In this document: positions 45,231 through 55,177 of the stretch, one piece after another | Position numbering within the stretch: position 1 is the stretch's first letter | How the letters are laid out: the number at the start of each line of letters is the position of its first letter | From: Clostridium cadaveris | GTDB lineage: Bacteria > Bacillota > Clostridia > Clostridiales > Clostridiaceae | Reading direction: 5' to 3' | NCBI RefSeq assembly: GCF_020911725.1 | Contig: NZ_CP076620.1 | Span: 1,926,501-1,990,500, forward strand | Length of the DNA: 64,000 bases | Program-made: the position numbers and the translations under genes | Notes under the pieces: model-generated | Database searches by the model: none | The model's input: the letters and a program-made list of their open reading frames with translations, nothing else | What the model was told of the DNA's origin: nothing

Positions 45231-45791
45231 TTAATAATTATAGTTCTTCATGTTTTCACATATATCAATATTTAAAAGTTTTTCTTCCATAAGTTTTTTG
45301 TATGAACATAAAAACTCATTAAGTTCATTATCATTTAAATCAACATTTTTAGGACTCTTTATGGTTATTTTTTCCTCATTCATTATTATCTCTAATTCAT
45401 TTATATCATTTTTTATGAAATATGAGTTTACTGATTTTGTAGTTAACTTTGAACCATATTTATCCTTAAAGCTTAAAGTTTTTCGAATTTTTTCATAATC
45501 AGTTATTTGATCTATATTAGGTATATCTATTCCCATATTCTTCATTTGATTTGCAATATCTTCAGAATTCACTCCATATCTTTCCATAAGCTTTTGCTGA
45601 ATATTTAAAAACTTTTCTTGAGAAATATTGTTCTTTTCCATATATTCCGAGATACTTTTAGAAAGATCTCCCATAGTTATTTCACCTTGAGCTAAAGAAT
45701 AGTATAAGGAATATATGTATTGCTCAAGCTTATCTACATCCTTATCTTTAGCTTTATTTTTTATTTCATCAAAATTTATTATTCCATCCAT
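45231..45791 (-). CDS. DUF3867-type clostridial protein
   Basis: A 186-residue acidic, soluble protein. The N-terminal part (INFDEIKNKAKDKDVDKLEQ, then YIYSLYYSLAQGEITM) looks like the DUF3867 group seen in Clostridium; the name is from memory. Middle: helix with MERYGVNSEDIANQM; C-terminal: mixed charged region. No catalytic motif was seen. A GGAGGAAGG precedes ATG 45791. Function unknown. Confidence 0.65.
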   Translation of the reverse strand: MDGIINFDEIKNKAKDKDVDKLEQYIYSLYYSLAQGEITMGDLSKSISEYMEKNNISQEKFLNIQQKLMERYGVNSEDIANQMKNMGIDIPNIDQITDYEKIRKTLSFKDKYGSKLTTKSVNSYFIKNDINELEIIMNEEKITIKSPKNVDLNDNELNEFLCSYKKLMEEKLLNIDICENMKNYNY

Positions 45792-45941
45792 AATCCTTCC
45801 TCCTTATGATATATAATTATATTATATATTCTATTCTTTAAATTAGTATTAAATTTTTAGTAAATTCTTAATAATTTTCTCTATTCTTTTTTAACTTTTC
45901 TTATTTAGAATAAAAGAAAGAGTATAGGAAGGTGGTATCTT

Positions 45942-46550
45942 ATGAGACGGAATAGAAAACATAAGAAATCTGCATATGGAAATTGTAAAATAAGGCTTCT
46001 TTTACTGAGCATTTTAATGCTTTGTCTTTCTTTTGCTATCATAGGTCAGATAGATGAAGCTAAAACACAAAAAAATAACGGACCTGTTCAAGAACAAATG
46101 TTCAATTATTTATCATCATCTAGAAATCAAAAAAAGATTTATGAAAAAGCCATAGATCTTAATGGAGGTTCTAGCGAAAATACCTGTGTTTATTTTATTT
46201 CAGAAGCTCTAAGGCAAAATGACATATATATTGAAAAAGATACATGCAATACAGCACAGTTAATTTCAAAGCTAGAAAATCTAGGTTGGAAAAAAGACTT
46301 TGATTACACTAAGCTGAGACCTGGTGACATATGCTTCACTACAGATGGAACTTCTCAAAATACTGGTGCTCCATCTCACGCCTACTTTTTTATGAAATGG
46401 AAAAAAGACAGTTCTTATAATGAAGCTTATATAGTTGATAATCAAGCTAAAGATTATAATGGTAAGATATATCATCTTAGAAATGTGGCTTCAGTATCTA
46501 ATTTTAACGGTCTTACAAAGGACCCATTTAGTTTTTTTATGAGAAAATAA
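45942..46550 (+). CDS. Membrane-anchored NlpC/P60- or CHAP-like cysteine peptidase-like protein
   Basis: A 202-residue protein with a basic N-terminus and one membrane segment (about 17-36), so the rest is outside. The order Cys82 (ENTCVYFISEAL), His146 (PSHAYFF) and Asp166-Asn167 (YIVDNQ) follows the catalytic layout of NlpC/P60 and CHAP peptidases, with GDICF before the His. Substrate could be a wall peptide, but the match is by pattern only. GGAAGGTGG precedes ATG 45942. Confidence 0.6.
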   Translation: MRRNRKHKKSAYGNCKIRLLLLSILMLCLSFAIIGQIDEAKTQKNNGPVQEQMFNYLSSSRNQKKIYEKAIDLNGGSSENTCVYFISEALRQNDIYIEKDTCNTAQLISKLENLGWKKDFDYTKLRPGDICFTTDGTSQNTGAPSHAYFFMKWKKDSSYNEAYIVDNQAKDYNGKIYHLRNVASVSNFNGLTKDPFSFFMRK

Positions 46551-46585
46551 ATTACATATATTTCCTAGGAAATATATGTAATTTA
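46549..46585. terminator. Bidirectional terminator
   Basis: Arms AAATTACATATATTTCC and GGAAATATATGTAATTT around a TA loop between the convergent peptidase-like and GIY-YIG genes. Confidence 0.8.
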
Positions 46586-46828
46586 ACTTCCATTTTCAAT
46601 AAGTTTTAATTTTTCTGTTTTAGATAATCGCTTTATAGCATATTCTCTCTTTAAAGCTTCTGTTTTTGTTTCAAAGGTTTCAAAATATTTAAGCTCTATT
46701 GGTCTACGTCCCATGGTATATTTTGCCCCTTTTCCTTCATTATGCGCTTTTATTCTTTTCTCTAAATTATTTGTCCATCCAGTATATAATGTATTATCAC
46801 TGCACTGAACAATATAAACATAATCCAT
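46583..46828 (-). CDS. GIY-YIG nuclease-domain protein (YhbQ/UPF0213-like)
   Basis: An 81-residue stand-alone GIY-YIG domain: YVYIVQCSDNTLYTGWT gives the two Tyr motifs, followed by the conserved Arg region (NLEKRIKAHNEGKGAKYT) and the later Glu (KTEALKREYAIKRL). Such short proteins are widespread in Firmicutes; nuclease activity is known for some relatives. The minus-strand promoter is in the gap before 46829. Confidence 0.88.
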   Translation of the reverse strand: MDYVYIVQCSDNTLYTGWTNNLEKRIKAHNEGKGAKYTMGRRPIELKYFETFETKTEALKREYAIKRLSKTEKLKLIENGS

Positions 46829-46873
46829 AGTTTTTTAAATCTCCATTTATTTTTTTAATCTATTATATCACGA

Positions 46874-46918
46874 AATAAGAAGAACTTTCATACTGCAATA
46901 TGGGAGTTCTTCTTATTT
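46874..46918 (-). terminator. Terminator of the MATE gene
   Basis: Arms AAATAAGAAGAACT and AGTTCTTCTTATTT around about 17 bases, followed by T-rich bases on the minus strand. Confidence 0.7.
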
Positions 46919-46922
46919 ATAT

Positions 46923-48287
46923 TTATACTTTTACGATTCTTTGTTTCCATTTCCCGCCTCTGTAAACCATATATCCATAAATACATATTATAAGATTACT
47001 AAAACTCATAGAAAACCAAATTCCAACAGAACCTATGTCTGTTATGTACTTAAACAATAATATCATAGGCAGTCTAACAAACCAAAGCCTTCCTATTTCC
47101 ATATTCATAGAATACTTGGTATGTCCTGATCCTTGAAATATTCCTTGAAATATACTAAACATACCCATAAGCGGCATAGATACTGAGATATATTTTAAAT
47201 AAGTCATTCCTTGATTTATAACTTCCATATCATCTTTAGATCTCATAAAGAAATTTATTATAGCTTCATTCTTCCATATAAGCACTATACACCCTAAAAT
47301 TGAAAAACTCAAAGTCAGCTTCATAGCTTTAGTGAAAGATTCCTTTACTCTATTAGGCTGATTATATCCAAGATTTTGCCCTACTACAGATGTAAGAGCA
47401 GCTCCTACCCCCGATGCTGGCTGCATTATAAGTGATGTTATCCTGTTTACCATACCAAAGGCTGCCATTGTAGCATTACCATAAGATGCTATAAATCCAT
47501 TCAGTATCATGAAGCCTAATGCAGATCCTGATTGTCCTATAGAAGATGGCAGTGCAATCTTTATAATTTTGGATAAAATTTCTTTATTAAACTTAAAATT
47601 TTTAAAATTAAGCTTTATTAAATTCTTAGAAGATTTTTTTAATACAAAATAGCCAGCTACAGTAAGAAATGCTTTTGCTAGTAACGTTGCCCATGCAGCT
47701 CCTGCTATTCCTAAATCAAAAACAAATATAAAAATAGGATCTAAAACTATATTAATAATTGCACTTACAGCGCTTAAAGCTGTTGGAGTAGCTGTATTTC
47801 CTTGAGCTACCATTACTGAATTAAAATTATTGAACAAGAACATAAATGGAAGATCTAAAAAAGTTATTCTTAAATACTCTATGCTATACTTTGCTAAATC
47901 TCCTGTGGCCCCCATAGCTTTTACCATAAACGGAGTAAGAAAAAATCCGAGAATAGAAAATATTATTGATGCAATGGCAGATATTGCCACAATTTGACTT
48001 GTATATTTGCTGCATTCCTCATACTTTGATGCCCCAACAAACTGCGATAGTATAGATGTACCTGCTATAGAAAGTCCTATTCCTATAGATATAAACAAAA
48101 AATTTACAGGCCATACAAATGCGGTAGCAGCAAAATGAGTTGAACTAATTTCACTTACATACATGCCATCTGCTAAGTTATATAAAGTTTGTATGAGATT
48201 GTTGATAATTATAGGTATTGATAATGTTATTATTACTTTGTATATATCACCATTTAAAATTAAATTTCTCCTCACCTTAGTATCCAT
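46923..48287 (-). CDS. MATE-family efflux transporter
   Basis: A 454-residue membrane protein with 12 predicted helices in two similar halves (SIPIIINNLIQTLYNLADGM at the start and LPSSIGQSGSALGF in the second half). This is the DinF/NorM-type arrangement; substrates are usually cationic drugs or metabolites exchanged with Na+ or H+. No regulator is adjacent. The weak leader before ATG 48287 has AATTTCCTTGG on the coding strand, not a strong ribosome site. Confidence 0.88.
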   Translation of the reverse strand: MDTKVRRNLILNGDIYKVIITLSIPIIINNLIQTLYNLADGMYVSEISSTHFAATAFVWPVNFLFISIGIGLSIAGTSILSQFVGASKYEECSKYTSQIVAISAIASIIFSILGFFLTPFMVKAMGATGDLAKYSIEYLRITFLDLPFMFLFNNFNSVMVAQGNTATPTALSAVSAIINIVLDPIFIFVFDLGIAGAAWATLLAKAFLTVAGYFVLKKSSKNLIKLNFKNFKFNKEILSKIIKIALPSSIGQSGSALGFMILNGFIASYGNATMAAFGMVNRITSLIMQPASGVGAALTSVVGQNLGYNQPNRVKESFTKAMKLTLSFSILGCIVLIWKNEAIINFFMRSKDDMEVINQGMTYLKYISVSMPLMGMFSIFQGIFQGSGHTKYSMNMEIGRLWFVRLPMILLFKYITDIGSVGIWFSMSFSNLIICIYGYMVYRGGKWKQRIVKV

Positions 48288-48399
48288 TTAAATCCCCCCA
48301 AAGTTCATAATTCCCAAGGAAATTATAGCATAAATATTAATTATATATATTATAAATACCATACAGATTTAAGAAAACCAGTACTGATTTGATAAAATA

Positions 48400-48448
48400 A
48401 AAAAGCTCATATTATTAAACTTAATAGTTTTAATAATGTGAGCAATTT
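48400..48448 (-). terminator. Terminator of pepF
   Basis: Minus strand GCTCACATTATTAAA and its complement, followed by TTTTTTATTTT. Confidence 0.8.
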
Positions 48449-48462
48449 TTATTTTAATCTAT

Positions 48463-50241
48463 TTATCTTTCATAACTTAGCTTTAAGAAAGTATTTATAT
48501 CTTCTTCAATAGTCTTTAAAGAACCTCTCCAGAAGTTTATATCATGTATGTCTATTCCCATTATTCTTGTCACATCTGCTATCATATTCTTGCCTGTTAC
48601 AGAAAGAAGTTCTTCATACTGCTTAGGGAACTTATCTCCACGTTTTAAATACTCAGCGTATAATCCCTTTGCAAATAAAAGTCCAAATGCATATGGGAAG
48701 TTGTAAAAATTAAAGTCTGCATCATAGTAATGAGGTTTCCAAGTCCACATATATGGATGAAGATAGTTTTCATCTAATCCATCACCATAAGCATCTTTTT
48801 GAGCTTGTAGCATTATTTCCTTAAGTTCATCTGCTGTTAATGAACTTTCCTTTCTTCTCTCAAAAAGTTCGCTTTCAAATAAGAATCTTGAATAAATGTC
48901 AACTATAACTTGAGAACAATCACATATCTCATTTTCTAATATTGCAAATGCCTCATCAGGTGTTGCTTCTTTTATAGCAGCCTTTTTTACTATAGTTTCA
49001 CAGAAAGTTGATGCTGTTTCAGCAATTGGCATTGGGTACTCTGCATTAAGTATACTTTCATTCTTTAAGCATTCTCCATGGAATCCGTGTCCAAGTTCGT
49101 GAGCCATAGTTATAGCATCCCCTAGGTTGTTTCCATAATTAAGCATAACTCTGCTTTCTCCAAGACTATGAAGACCTGCACAGAATGCGCCTCCTACTTT
49201 ACCCTCCCTAGGATATACGTCTATCCAACTATTATCACATGCCCTTTTAGCAAAATCACCTAAATGCTCACTAAAACTTCTAAAATTCTTTTCAACAAAA
49301 GCTTTTCCTTGTTCATAGTCATACTCCATATTAGCTTCTACTACTGGTGCATAAAGTTCATAAAAAGGAAGTCCATTTTTATATCCTAAAAGTTCTGCTT
49401 TTCTTCTTAGATACTTTCTAAAAACAGGAAGGCTTTCTTTCATAGCACTTAGCATAGCATCTAAAGATTCCTTGTCCATTCTTGAATTTTCAAGAGTCAT
49501 ATTAAGTGGAGATTCATAACCCCTTAATTTGCATACTGTTATTACCTCTCCTTTTATAGCATTTAAAGCTGCTGCCACTCCATCTTCAACAGATTTGTAA
49601 GATTCTATCTCTGCATAATATGCTTTTCTTCTCTCTTCTTTATTACTGCTATAAGCCATATTAAGTACTACTGTAAGTGGAAGTTTCTTTACCTCACCAT
49701 CAATTTCTATCTCAACTTTATGGTTAGAGATCAAAAGATCCTTGTATTTAGACCAAGCAGTAGATCCGTTATTTTTCATTTGAGCTATTATTGATTCTTC
49801 ATTTTCACTAAGAATATGGTTACTCTTTCTAACTATATCTTTTATAAAGAATTCATGCTCCTTCAATAGTTGAGAGCTATCAATAATACTGTCTATGTTT
49901 TCTATTTCACTTATCCATTTATTCATTCTTGTATTAAATACTGCTAAAAGACTACGTTTTTGGTCTAATATATCAGAGTATTTAAGTGCTTCAGTATTTT
50001 TTGATTCTACACTTAGTGTAAGACTTACAAAGCTTATAAGCTTTTCCATATATGCTGAAAAGTCTTGAAGCTCTCTTACATAACGTTCAAGTTTTTCTTT
50101 CTCTCCATCATGGCTTTCACAAACATCATCAGCAAGTTTATTTAATTTTTCTATATGACAGTCCAATCCCTTAATGTCATTTTGAAATTTTTCACATTTA
50201 AAAGAATCATATAGTTCTTTTAAGCTCCATTTTAAATCCAT
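48463..50241 (-). CDS. pepF: Oligoendopeptidase F (M3 family)
   Basis: A 592-residue M3 metallopeptidase. The zinc motif HELGH (AHELGHGFHGE near 380) and the downstream Glu (AETASTFCE) are present. Length and the helical N-terminal part fit PepF/M3B, which cleaves short peptides in the cytoplasm. GGAGGG precedes ATG 50241. It is divergent from the cobalamin adenosyltransferase. Confidence 0.92.
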   Translation of the reverse strand: MDLKWSLKELYDSFKCEKFQNDIKGLDCHIEKLNKLADDVCESHDGEKEKLERYVRELQDFSAYMEKLISFVSLTLSVESKNTEALKYSDILDQKRSLLAVFNTRMNKWISEIENIDSIIDSSQLLKEHEFFIKDIVRKSNHILSENEESIIAQMKNNGSTAWSKYKDLLISNHKVEIEIDGEVKKLPLTVVLNMAYSSNKEERRKAYYAEIESYKSVEDGVAAALNAIKGEVITVCKLRGYESPLNMTLENSRMDKESLDAMLSAMKESLPVFRKYLRRKAELLGYKNGLPFYELYAPVVEANMEYDYEQGKAFVEKNFRSFSEHLGDFAKRACDNSWIDVYPREGKVGGAFCAGLHSLGESRVMLNYGNNLGDAITMAHELGHGFHGECLKNESILNAEYPMPIAETASTFCETIVKKAAIKEATPDEAFAILENEICDCSQVIVDIYSRFLFESELFERRKESSLTADELKEIMLQAQKDAYGDGLDENYLHPYMWTWKPHYYDADFNFYNFPYAFGLLFAKGLYAEYLKRGDKFPKQYEELLSVTGKNMIADVTRIMGIDIHDINFWRGSLKTIEEDINTFLKLSYER

Positions 50242-50331
50242 AAAATCCCTCCATCCATTTGATTATGTTCCTATATTATATCATATCTGCTATAATTATA
50301 CTTAACAAATATTAAGGTTGGTGATTGTTTT

Positions 50332-50844
50332 ATGAAAGGTTATTTACATGTTTATACTGGCAATGGAAAGGGAAAAACAACATCCGCTTTTGGTGTTGCT
50401 TTAAGAAGCATATTTTCTGGAAAAAAAGTTTATGTAGCTCAATTTATAAAAGATATGAAATATAGTGAAACTGAGCTTACAAAGCACTTTGATAATATTA
50501 CAATAGAGCAGCTTGGATGTGGATGTATAATAAATAGAGAAGCTAATGAAGAAGATAAAAGGTTGGCTAAAAATGGATTAAATAGAGTTAAAGAAATTCT
50601 CACATGTTCTGATTATGATTTAGTCATATTAGATGAACTTACTATAGCTTTATATCTTAAATTGCTAGATTTAGATGAGGTTATAGATATTATAAAAAAT
50701 AGACGAGATAATATAGAAGTCATAATTACAGGACGTTATGCTCCTAAAGAATTAATAGAAATGGCTGACTTGGTAACAGAAATGAAAGAAATAAAGCATT
50801 ATTACAGCAAAGGTGTATTATCAAGAAAAGGTATAGACTGCTAA
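50332..50844 (+). CDS. cobO: Cob(I)yrinic acid a,c-diamide adenosyltransferase (CobA/CobO type)
   Basis: A 170-residue P-loop protein: Walker A YTGNGKGKTTSAFGVALR near the start, Walker B-like LVILDELTIAL near 100 and TGRYAP near 140, all typical of the CobA/BtuR family. It puts the adenosyl group on cobalt, giving the coenzyme form of B12. This would supply the class II ribonucleotide reductase encoded at 39.6 kb. It is not in a cob operon here. GGTGATTG precedes ATG 50332. Confidence 0.88.
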   Translation: MKGYLHVYTGNGKGKTTSAFGVALRSIFSGKKVYVAQFIKDMKYSETELTKHFDNITIEQLGCGCIINREANEEDKRLAKNGLNRVKEILTCSDYDLVILDELTIALYLKLLDLDEVIDIIKNRRDNIEVIITGRYAPKELIEMADLVTEMKEIKHYYSKGVLSRKGIDC

Positions 50845-50929
50845 ACCATATTACTTATTCTTTTAAAAAGTGAATAAATACCCTCCTAAAAACTAAACCT
50901 ATTTATATAATTTAAGGAGGGATATTTTA

Positions 50930-51853
50930 ATGAAGAGAAAACTTTATAACACAAGAATAAAATTATATAGAGTGTTATGTTTATTTTTGACCTTGTTTCT
51001 TTTTACTCCTATAATAGCCAAAGCTGATACTGGAACCTTAGCTCCACGCTTGATGATAGACTCTAATAATAATGGAGAGTTTCCAAATAATTTCAGAAAA
51101 ATGTCAGATAAGATATACCCTACAAATAATGTTCCAAGTACAAAAGGACTTGACAAGTTAAATGCTTCCGGCAGTGCTGAATTCACCAGTAATTCACTAG
51201 ACATAATAAAGTCTGCTATAGGGAAAAAATTTATAGTTGCAGACTTACGTCAAGAACCTCATGGTTTTCTTAATGGTTCAGCTATAAGCTGGCTAAGTTT
51301 AAAAAATGATTTAAATAAAGGATTATCTCAAGCTGAGGTTACAAAGAAAGAGGATGCCTTATTATCCAGCATAAAAATAAATTCTCCTGTTAAGCCATTT
51401 AACAGTCCTGGCAATATTGTGCCAAGTTCTGTATCCAATGAGGAAACTCTTGTAAAAAGCAAAGGTTTGGATTATGTAAGATTTTCAGTAACAGATGGTG
51501 AAAGACCCACTGATGATGTGGTTGATGACTTTGTAAAATACATAATGTCATTGCCTAAAGATGCTTGGCTTCACTTTCATTGTAAAGAAGGTAAAGGGAG
51601 AACTACTACATTTCTTTCTATGTATGATATGATGAGAAATTCTAAAGATGTATCTTTTGATGATATAATTTTTAGACAGTTTTTATTAGGAGATGAAAAT
51701 CTTCTACAACGTCCCTTTACCACTCCAACAGGAAGAGAAACATTTTTAAATAATTTTTATAAGTACGCTAAAGAAAATAAAGATGATTTTAAAACTTCTT
51801 GGACTGAATGGCTCAAGAGCAATAATATCCCTCTTTATCTTGGATGTAATTGA
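50930..51853 (+). CDS. Secreted PTP-like phosphatase (phytase-like)
   Basis: A 307-residue protein with an N-terminal signal segment (about 1-33). The catalytic P-loop is HCKEGKGRTTT (Cys218, Arg224), the cysteine-phosphatase signature, with a general-acid candidate Asp before it in VTDGERPTDD. The fold and secretion match PTP-like inositol polyphosphatases of anaerobic bacteria. It could act on inositol phosphates or phosphotyrosine; the substrate is not proven. A GGAGGG ribosome site lies 8 bases upstream. Convergent with the LRR protein. Confidence 0.82.
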   Translation: MKRKLYNTRIKLYRVLCLFLTLFLFTPIIAKADTGTLAPRLMIDSNNNGEFPNNFRKMSDKIYPTNNVPSTKGLDKLNASGSAEFTSNSLDIIKSAIGKKFIVADLRQEPHGFLNGSAISWLSLKNDLNKGLSQAEVTKKEDALLSSIKINSPVKPFNSPGNIVPSSVSNEETLVKSKGLDYVRFSVTDGERPTDDVVDDFVKYIMSLPKDAWLHFHCKEGKGRTTTFLSMYDMMRNSKDVSFDDIIFRQFLLGDENLLQRPFTTPTGRETFLNNFYKYAKENKDDFKTSWTEWLKSNNIPLYLGCN

Positions 51854-51858
51854 ATAGA

Positions 51859-51946
51859 CTAATGAAAACAGTTTAGTTTTCATTAGTCTTAAACTAAAAG
51901 AGACTGTCACACTGGCAATTTTAAATCGCTAATGTGACAGTCCTTT
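51859..51946. terminator. Two stacked intrinsic terminators
   Basis: First hairpin GACTAATGAAAAC/GTTTTCATTAGTC (51859-51890); second GACTGTCACA/TGTGACAGTC (51907 to about 51942) followed by a T run. They serve the phosphatase on the plus strand and the LRR gene on the minus strand. Confidence 0.75.
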
Positions 51947-51954
51947 TTTTCATA

Positions 51955-54708
51955 TTAATTCGTTTTTTTAGATAGCACTATTATAGCTCCTATAGTGGAT
52001 AATAAGCTTCCAAAAAGAACACTCATACCTGTTGATACCCCACCTGTTTTTGGCAATGTATTAATTTCTTCATTATTTACATTTTGTTTTTCTTGAGCAA
52101 CTTCTGAAGTTATACTCTTTTCTACTAATTTATCTATTGCATTTACTACCTCAGCAGTATTTTTATCAACTTCTTCTTGAGTCGCATCTGACTTTTCCAA
52201 TATAGTTTTTGCATAAACTAATGCATCAGTTAATTGTTTATAACTTTCTTCTGTATATCTATTAGCATCTCTGCTCTCTGCATCTTTTATTGCATTTTCA
52301 AGCTTTGTCTTATCTACTTCAGGCTTAATATCTTCATCAGCAACTTTAAGTATAAAATCAAAATTTTCTTTGCTCGTAAAAGGCTTACCATTTACTTCCT
52401 TGATATACAATGCGTTATTTTTGCTGCCTGTTGTAAATATAATATTATTTGTTTCTGAAGTATATTTATCATTATCAGCTAATTCCACTTTAAAATTCAT
52501 GTAAATCATCCAATCTGGAACTGTATATTTTACAATACCATTTTCATCGGAAATTACTTCTACCACGTTTTTATTGTAATTATTACTGATTTTAAACTTA
52601 ACTCCACTAAGTAGTTGAGCATTTTTATTTACTACTCTAAATTTTAATGTTTTATCATCTACTCCTTCTGGAATTGTGATCTCTTCTACTAATTTTGCTA
52701 TTGCTTCTTGAATATTTTTAGTGATTGTATCAACTTCCTCTTGAGTTGCATCTGTCTTTGTTAATATAGTTTTAGCATAAACTAATGCATCAGTTAATTG
52801 TTTGTAACTTTCTTCAGTATATTTATTTACATCCTTACTTTCTGCTTCCTTTATAACTTTTTTTAAGCTTGTCTTATCCACTTTACCATTAACTGCAATT
52901 ACAAACTTAAGATCTTCTTTTCCTGTAAATGCTTTTCTATTTATCTTTACAATTTCAGGTTTTGCCCCTACCTTAAATGTTATTTTTTCTGTTTCTGCAG
53001 TGTATTTATTCTTATCAGCTATATCAACTGTAAAATCCATATAAGTCATATTGCTTGTAATTTTATATCTTGCAATACCATTTTCATCTGAAGTTAAAGA
53101 AGCCACTGCTTCATCATTTTGATCATTTATATTAAATTTCACTCCAGATATAGGATTCTCATTTTTGTCTACTACTTTAAATTGCAGTGTACTACTATCT
53201 ACTGAAGGTTTCTCATCTTGGTCTATAACTTCAAGTACAAATTTAAGTTTTTCGGTTCCTGTAGCAGGCTTTCCATTTACCTCTACTATTTTTGGCGTTC
53301 CATCTGTTTTAAATGTAATTTTTTCTATATTAGAAGTATACTTATCTTTATCAACTAAAACAATTTGATAATCCATATATCTATATGCATCAAAAATTGT
53401 ATGGCTAACAATACCATTTTCATCTGAAATTAATTCTTTTTCAGTATAACCATAGCTAGTCTGAAGATTAAATTTCACTCCAGATAGTGGCTGTCCATTT
53501 TTATCTTCTATTTTAAATTGTAGTGTTTTAAAATCACCTAATTCTATTGGCTGCTTATCAAATTCACTTAATTCAGAATATTGTTTTCTTTGTTCACCTT
53601 TTTCAATTCTAGCTATATTCTCTTCTGCAGCAATAATTCTTAGCTCTGGAATGTATTTTTTAAGCTCTGGTGCAAGAGCATTATAAGCTTCTCTCGCAGC
53701 TTCTACATATTCTTTATCTTCAAGAGTAATATAATTTGCCTTAAACTTATTAATTAGTTTATTTACATTGATTACTTTAAATAAATCATCTTTTTTATCT
53801 TCTATTCCTGTTCCTGTAAGCCATAAGCCATTTTTATCTAATTTAGTTAAGTTTGTAAGCGGAGCAATATCATTTATAGCACTATTATTACTCAACCTTA
53901 AAAATTTAAGATTTCTAAGATTTTTTAAAACGCTAATATCTGATATATTATTAGATGAGATATCTAATTCTTTTAATTTTGTAATATCAGCAAGAGGACT
54001 TATATCCTGTATTTTATTATTTCCTAATATTAACCCATCTTCTAAGTATGTTAATTCTTTTAATGGCGTAAGATCTGATATACTATTATATCCTAAATTC
54101 AAATATTTCAATTTAGTAAAATTTTTAACTACATCTATATCATTTATATTAAAATTTAATTCTAAATTTAATCTTTCAAGTTTAGTAAGATTAGCAAGAG
54201 GTTCTATATTTGTAATCTTATTATCTCCTAAGTTAAGAATTTCAAGGTTTACTAAATTGGATAATGGTGTAAGGTCTGATACTGGATTATCATTCATAAC
54301 AATCTTAGTTAATTTAGTTAAATTAGATATAGGTTTTAAATCTGATATTTTATTGTAAGGTAATAAAATTCTTTCCGTATTGGTTGCATATTGAAGTCCT
54401 TCAATGCTTTTAACAAATACATTAAATTCATATAAATCATAGTGATCAGATTCAGAATAATAAATTTCAGGTAAATCTTTTTCTAAATCTTCTTTTGTTA
54501 ATTTTGCATAACTCCTATCTGGTGTCTTATGTATTGAAGTTCTTATAACCCAGTTAAGCATTTGATCTTGTATTATATCATCTGGAGCAATTTCTACTTC
54601 AATCTCGTTTCTATTTAATACGTAAGCCTTAACTTCATTTGGAGCTCCTATTGACAGCAACATAATAAATGATAATAATGCTGTAATAAATTTGTTTTTT
54701 TTACCCAT
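51955..54708 (-). CDS. LPXTG-anchored leucine-rich-repeat surface protein, large
   Basis: A 917-residue cell-wall protein. Order: signal peptide (about 1-28), leucine-rich repeats of internalin type (about 95-310, unit such as LTKLERLNLELNFNINDIDV), a helical spacer, three SpaA/Cna-B-like repeats (about 385-615 and 665-760, GVKF and DENGI motifs), two FIVAR-like helical repeats (EESYKQLTDALVYAKTIL, twice), then LPKTGG near 885 with a membrane helix and a Lys-rich end. A sortase should attach it to the wall, for adhesion or substrate binding. Related to the next gene in its leader and ends. Confidence 0.85.
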   Translation of the reverse strand: MGKKNKFITALLSFIMLLSIGAPNEVKAYVLNRNEIEVEIAPDDIIQDQMLNWVIRTSIHKTPDRSYAKLTKEDLEKDLPEIYYSESDHYDLYEFNVFVKSIEGLQYATNTERILLPYNKISDLKPISNLTKLTKIVMNDNPVSDLTPLSNLVNLEILNLGDNKITNIEPLANLTKLERLNLELNFNINDIDVVKNFTKLKYLNLGYNSISDLTPLKELTYLEDGLILGNNKIQDISPLADITKLKELDISSNNISDISVLKNLRNLKFLRLSNNSAINDIAPLTNLTKLDKNGLWLTGTGIEDKKDDLFKVINVNKLINKFKANYITLEDKEYVEAAREAYNALAPELKKYIPELRIIAAEENIARIEKGEQRKQYSELSEFDKQPIELGDFKTLQFKIEDKNGQPLSGVKFNLQTSYGYTEKELISDENGIVSHTIFDAYRYMDYQIVLVDKDKYTSNIEKITFKTDGTPKIVEVNGKPATGTEKLKFVLEVIDQDEKPSVDSSTLQFKVVDKNENPISGVKFNINDQNDEAVASLTSDENGIARYKITSNMTYMDFTVDIADKNKYTAETEKITFKVGAKPEIVKINRKAFTGKEDLKFVIAVNGKVDKTSLKKVIKEAESKDVNKYTEESYKQLTDALVYAKTILTKTDATQEEVDTITKNIQEAIAKLVEEITIPEGVDDKTLKFRVVNKNAQLLSGVKFKISNNYNKNVVEVISDENGIVKYTVPDWMIYMNFKVELADNDKYTSETNNIIFTTGSKNNALYIKEVNGKPFTSKENFDFILKVADEDIKPEVDKTKLENAIKDAESRDANRYTEESYKQLTDALVYAKTILEKSDATQEEVDKNTAEVVNAIDKLVEKSITSEVAQEKQNVNNEEINTLPKTGGVSTGMSVLFGSLLSTIGAIIVLSKKTN

Positions 54709-55177
54709 GACTTCTCACCTTTCTCTTAATTTAATATTTAACATTATTATTAATAATTACATCAACATATTTAATATATCATATAAGTAATATTTTGTTA
54801 ACATTTACACTAATTTGTAATTTAAATACATATTGATTGTTATATTGATATTTTCTATAATTATTTTGCTATTAAAAAATTTTTCTGACTTAATTTACTT
54901 TTCTCTTACATTTTTCATTAAATATCTACCGCATTTTGCCCAAAAAAAGTGGTCTGTTCTTCACAGCCCCTATACAGTAAGATTTTTCATAATAGAAACA
55001 TACGTTTATCTTACTAAATCATTATAAATTACGTTTTATTTAATAATTTTTTAGAATGTGACTGTCTACTAATAATAAATTTACTTTAACATATTATGTT
55101 CATTATTAAATTTCACACAGTTATATCTTATATAAATTTATTAATGTAGCAGCCACATATTTATTCTACTTACTAGC
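54709..55177. other. Gap between the two LRR genes
   Basis: No convincing gene was found. Bases up to about 54865 form the leader of the large LRR gene and resemble the leader of the second LRR gene (56786-56945). The rest holds only an 8-base inverted repeat (AGTAAGAT/ATCTTACT near 54977-55017). Confidence 0.5.

Noticed and set aside
54833-55027. A 64-codon hydrophobic open frame between the LRR genes
   Set aside because: No ribosome site and composition as expected of AT-rich noncoding DNA; part of it is the duplicated leader.
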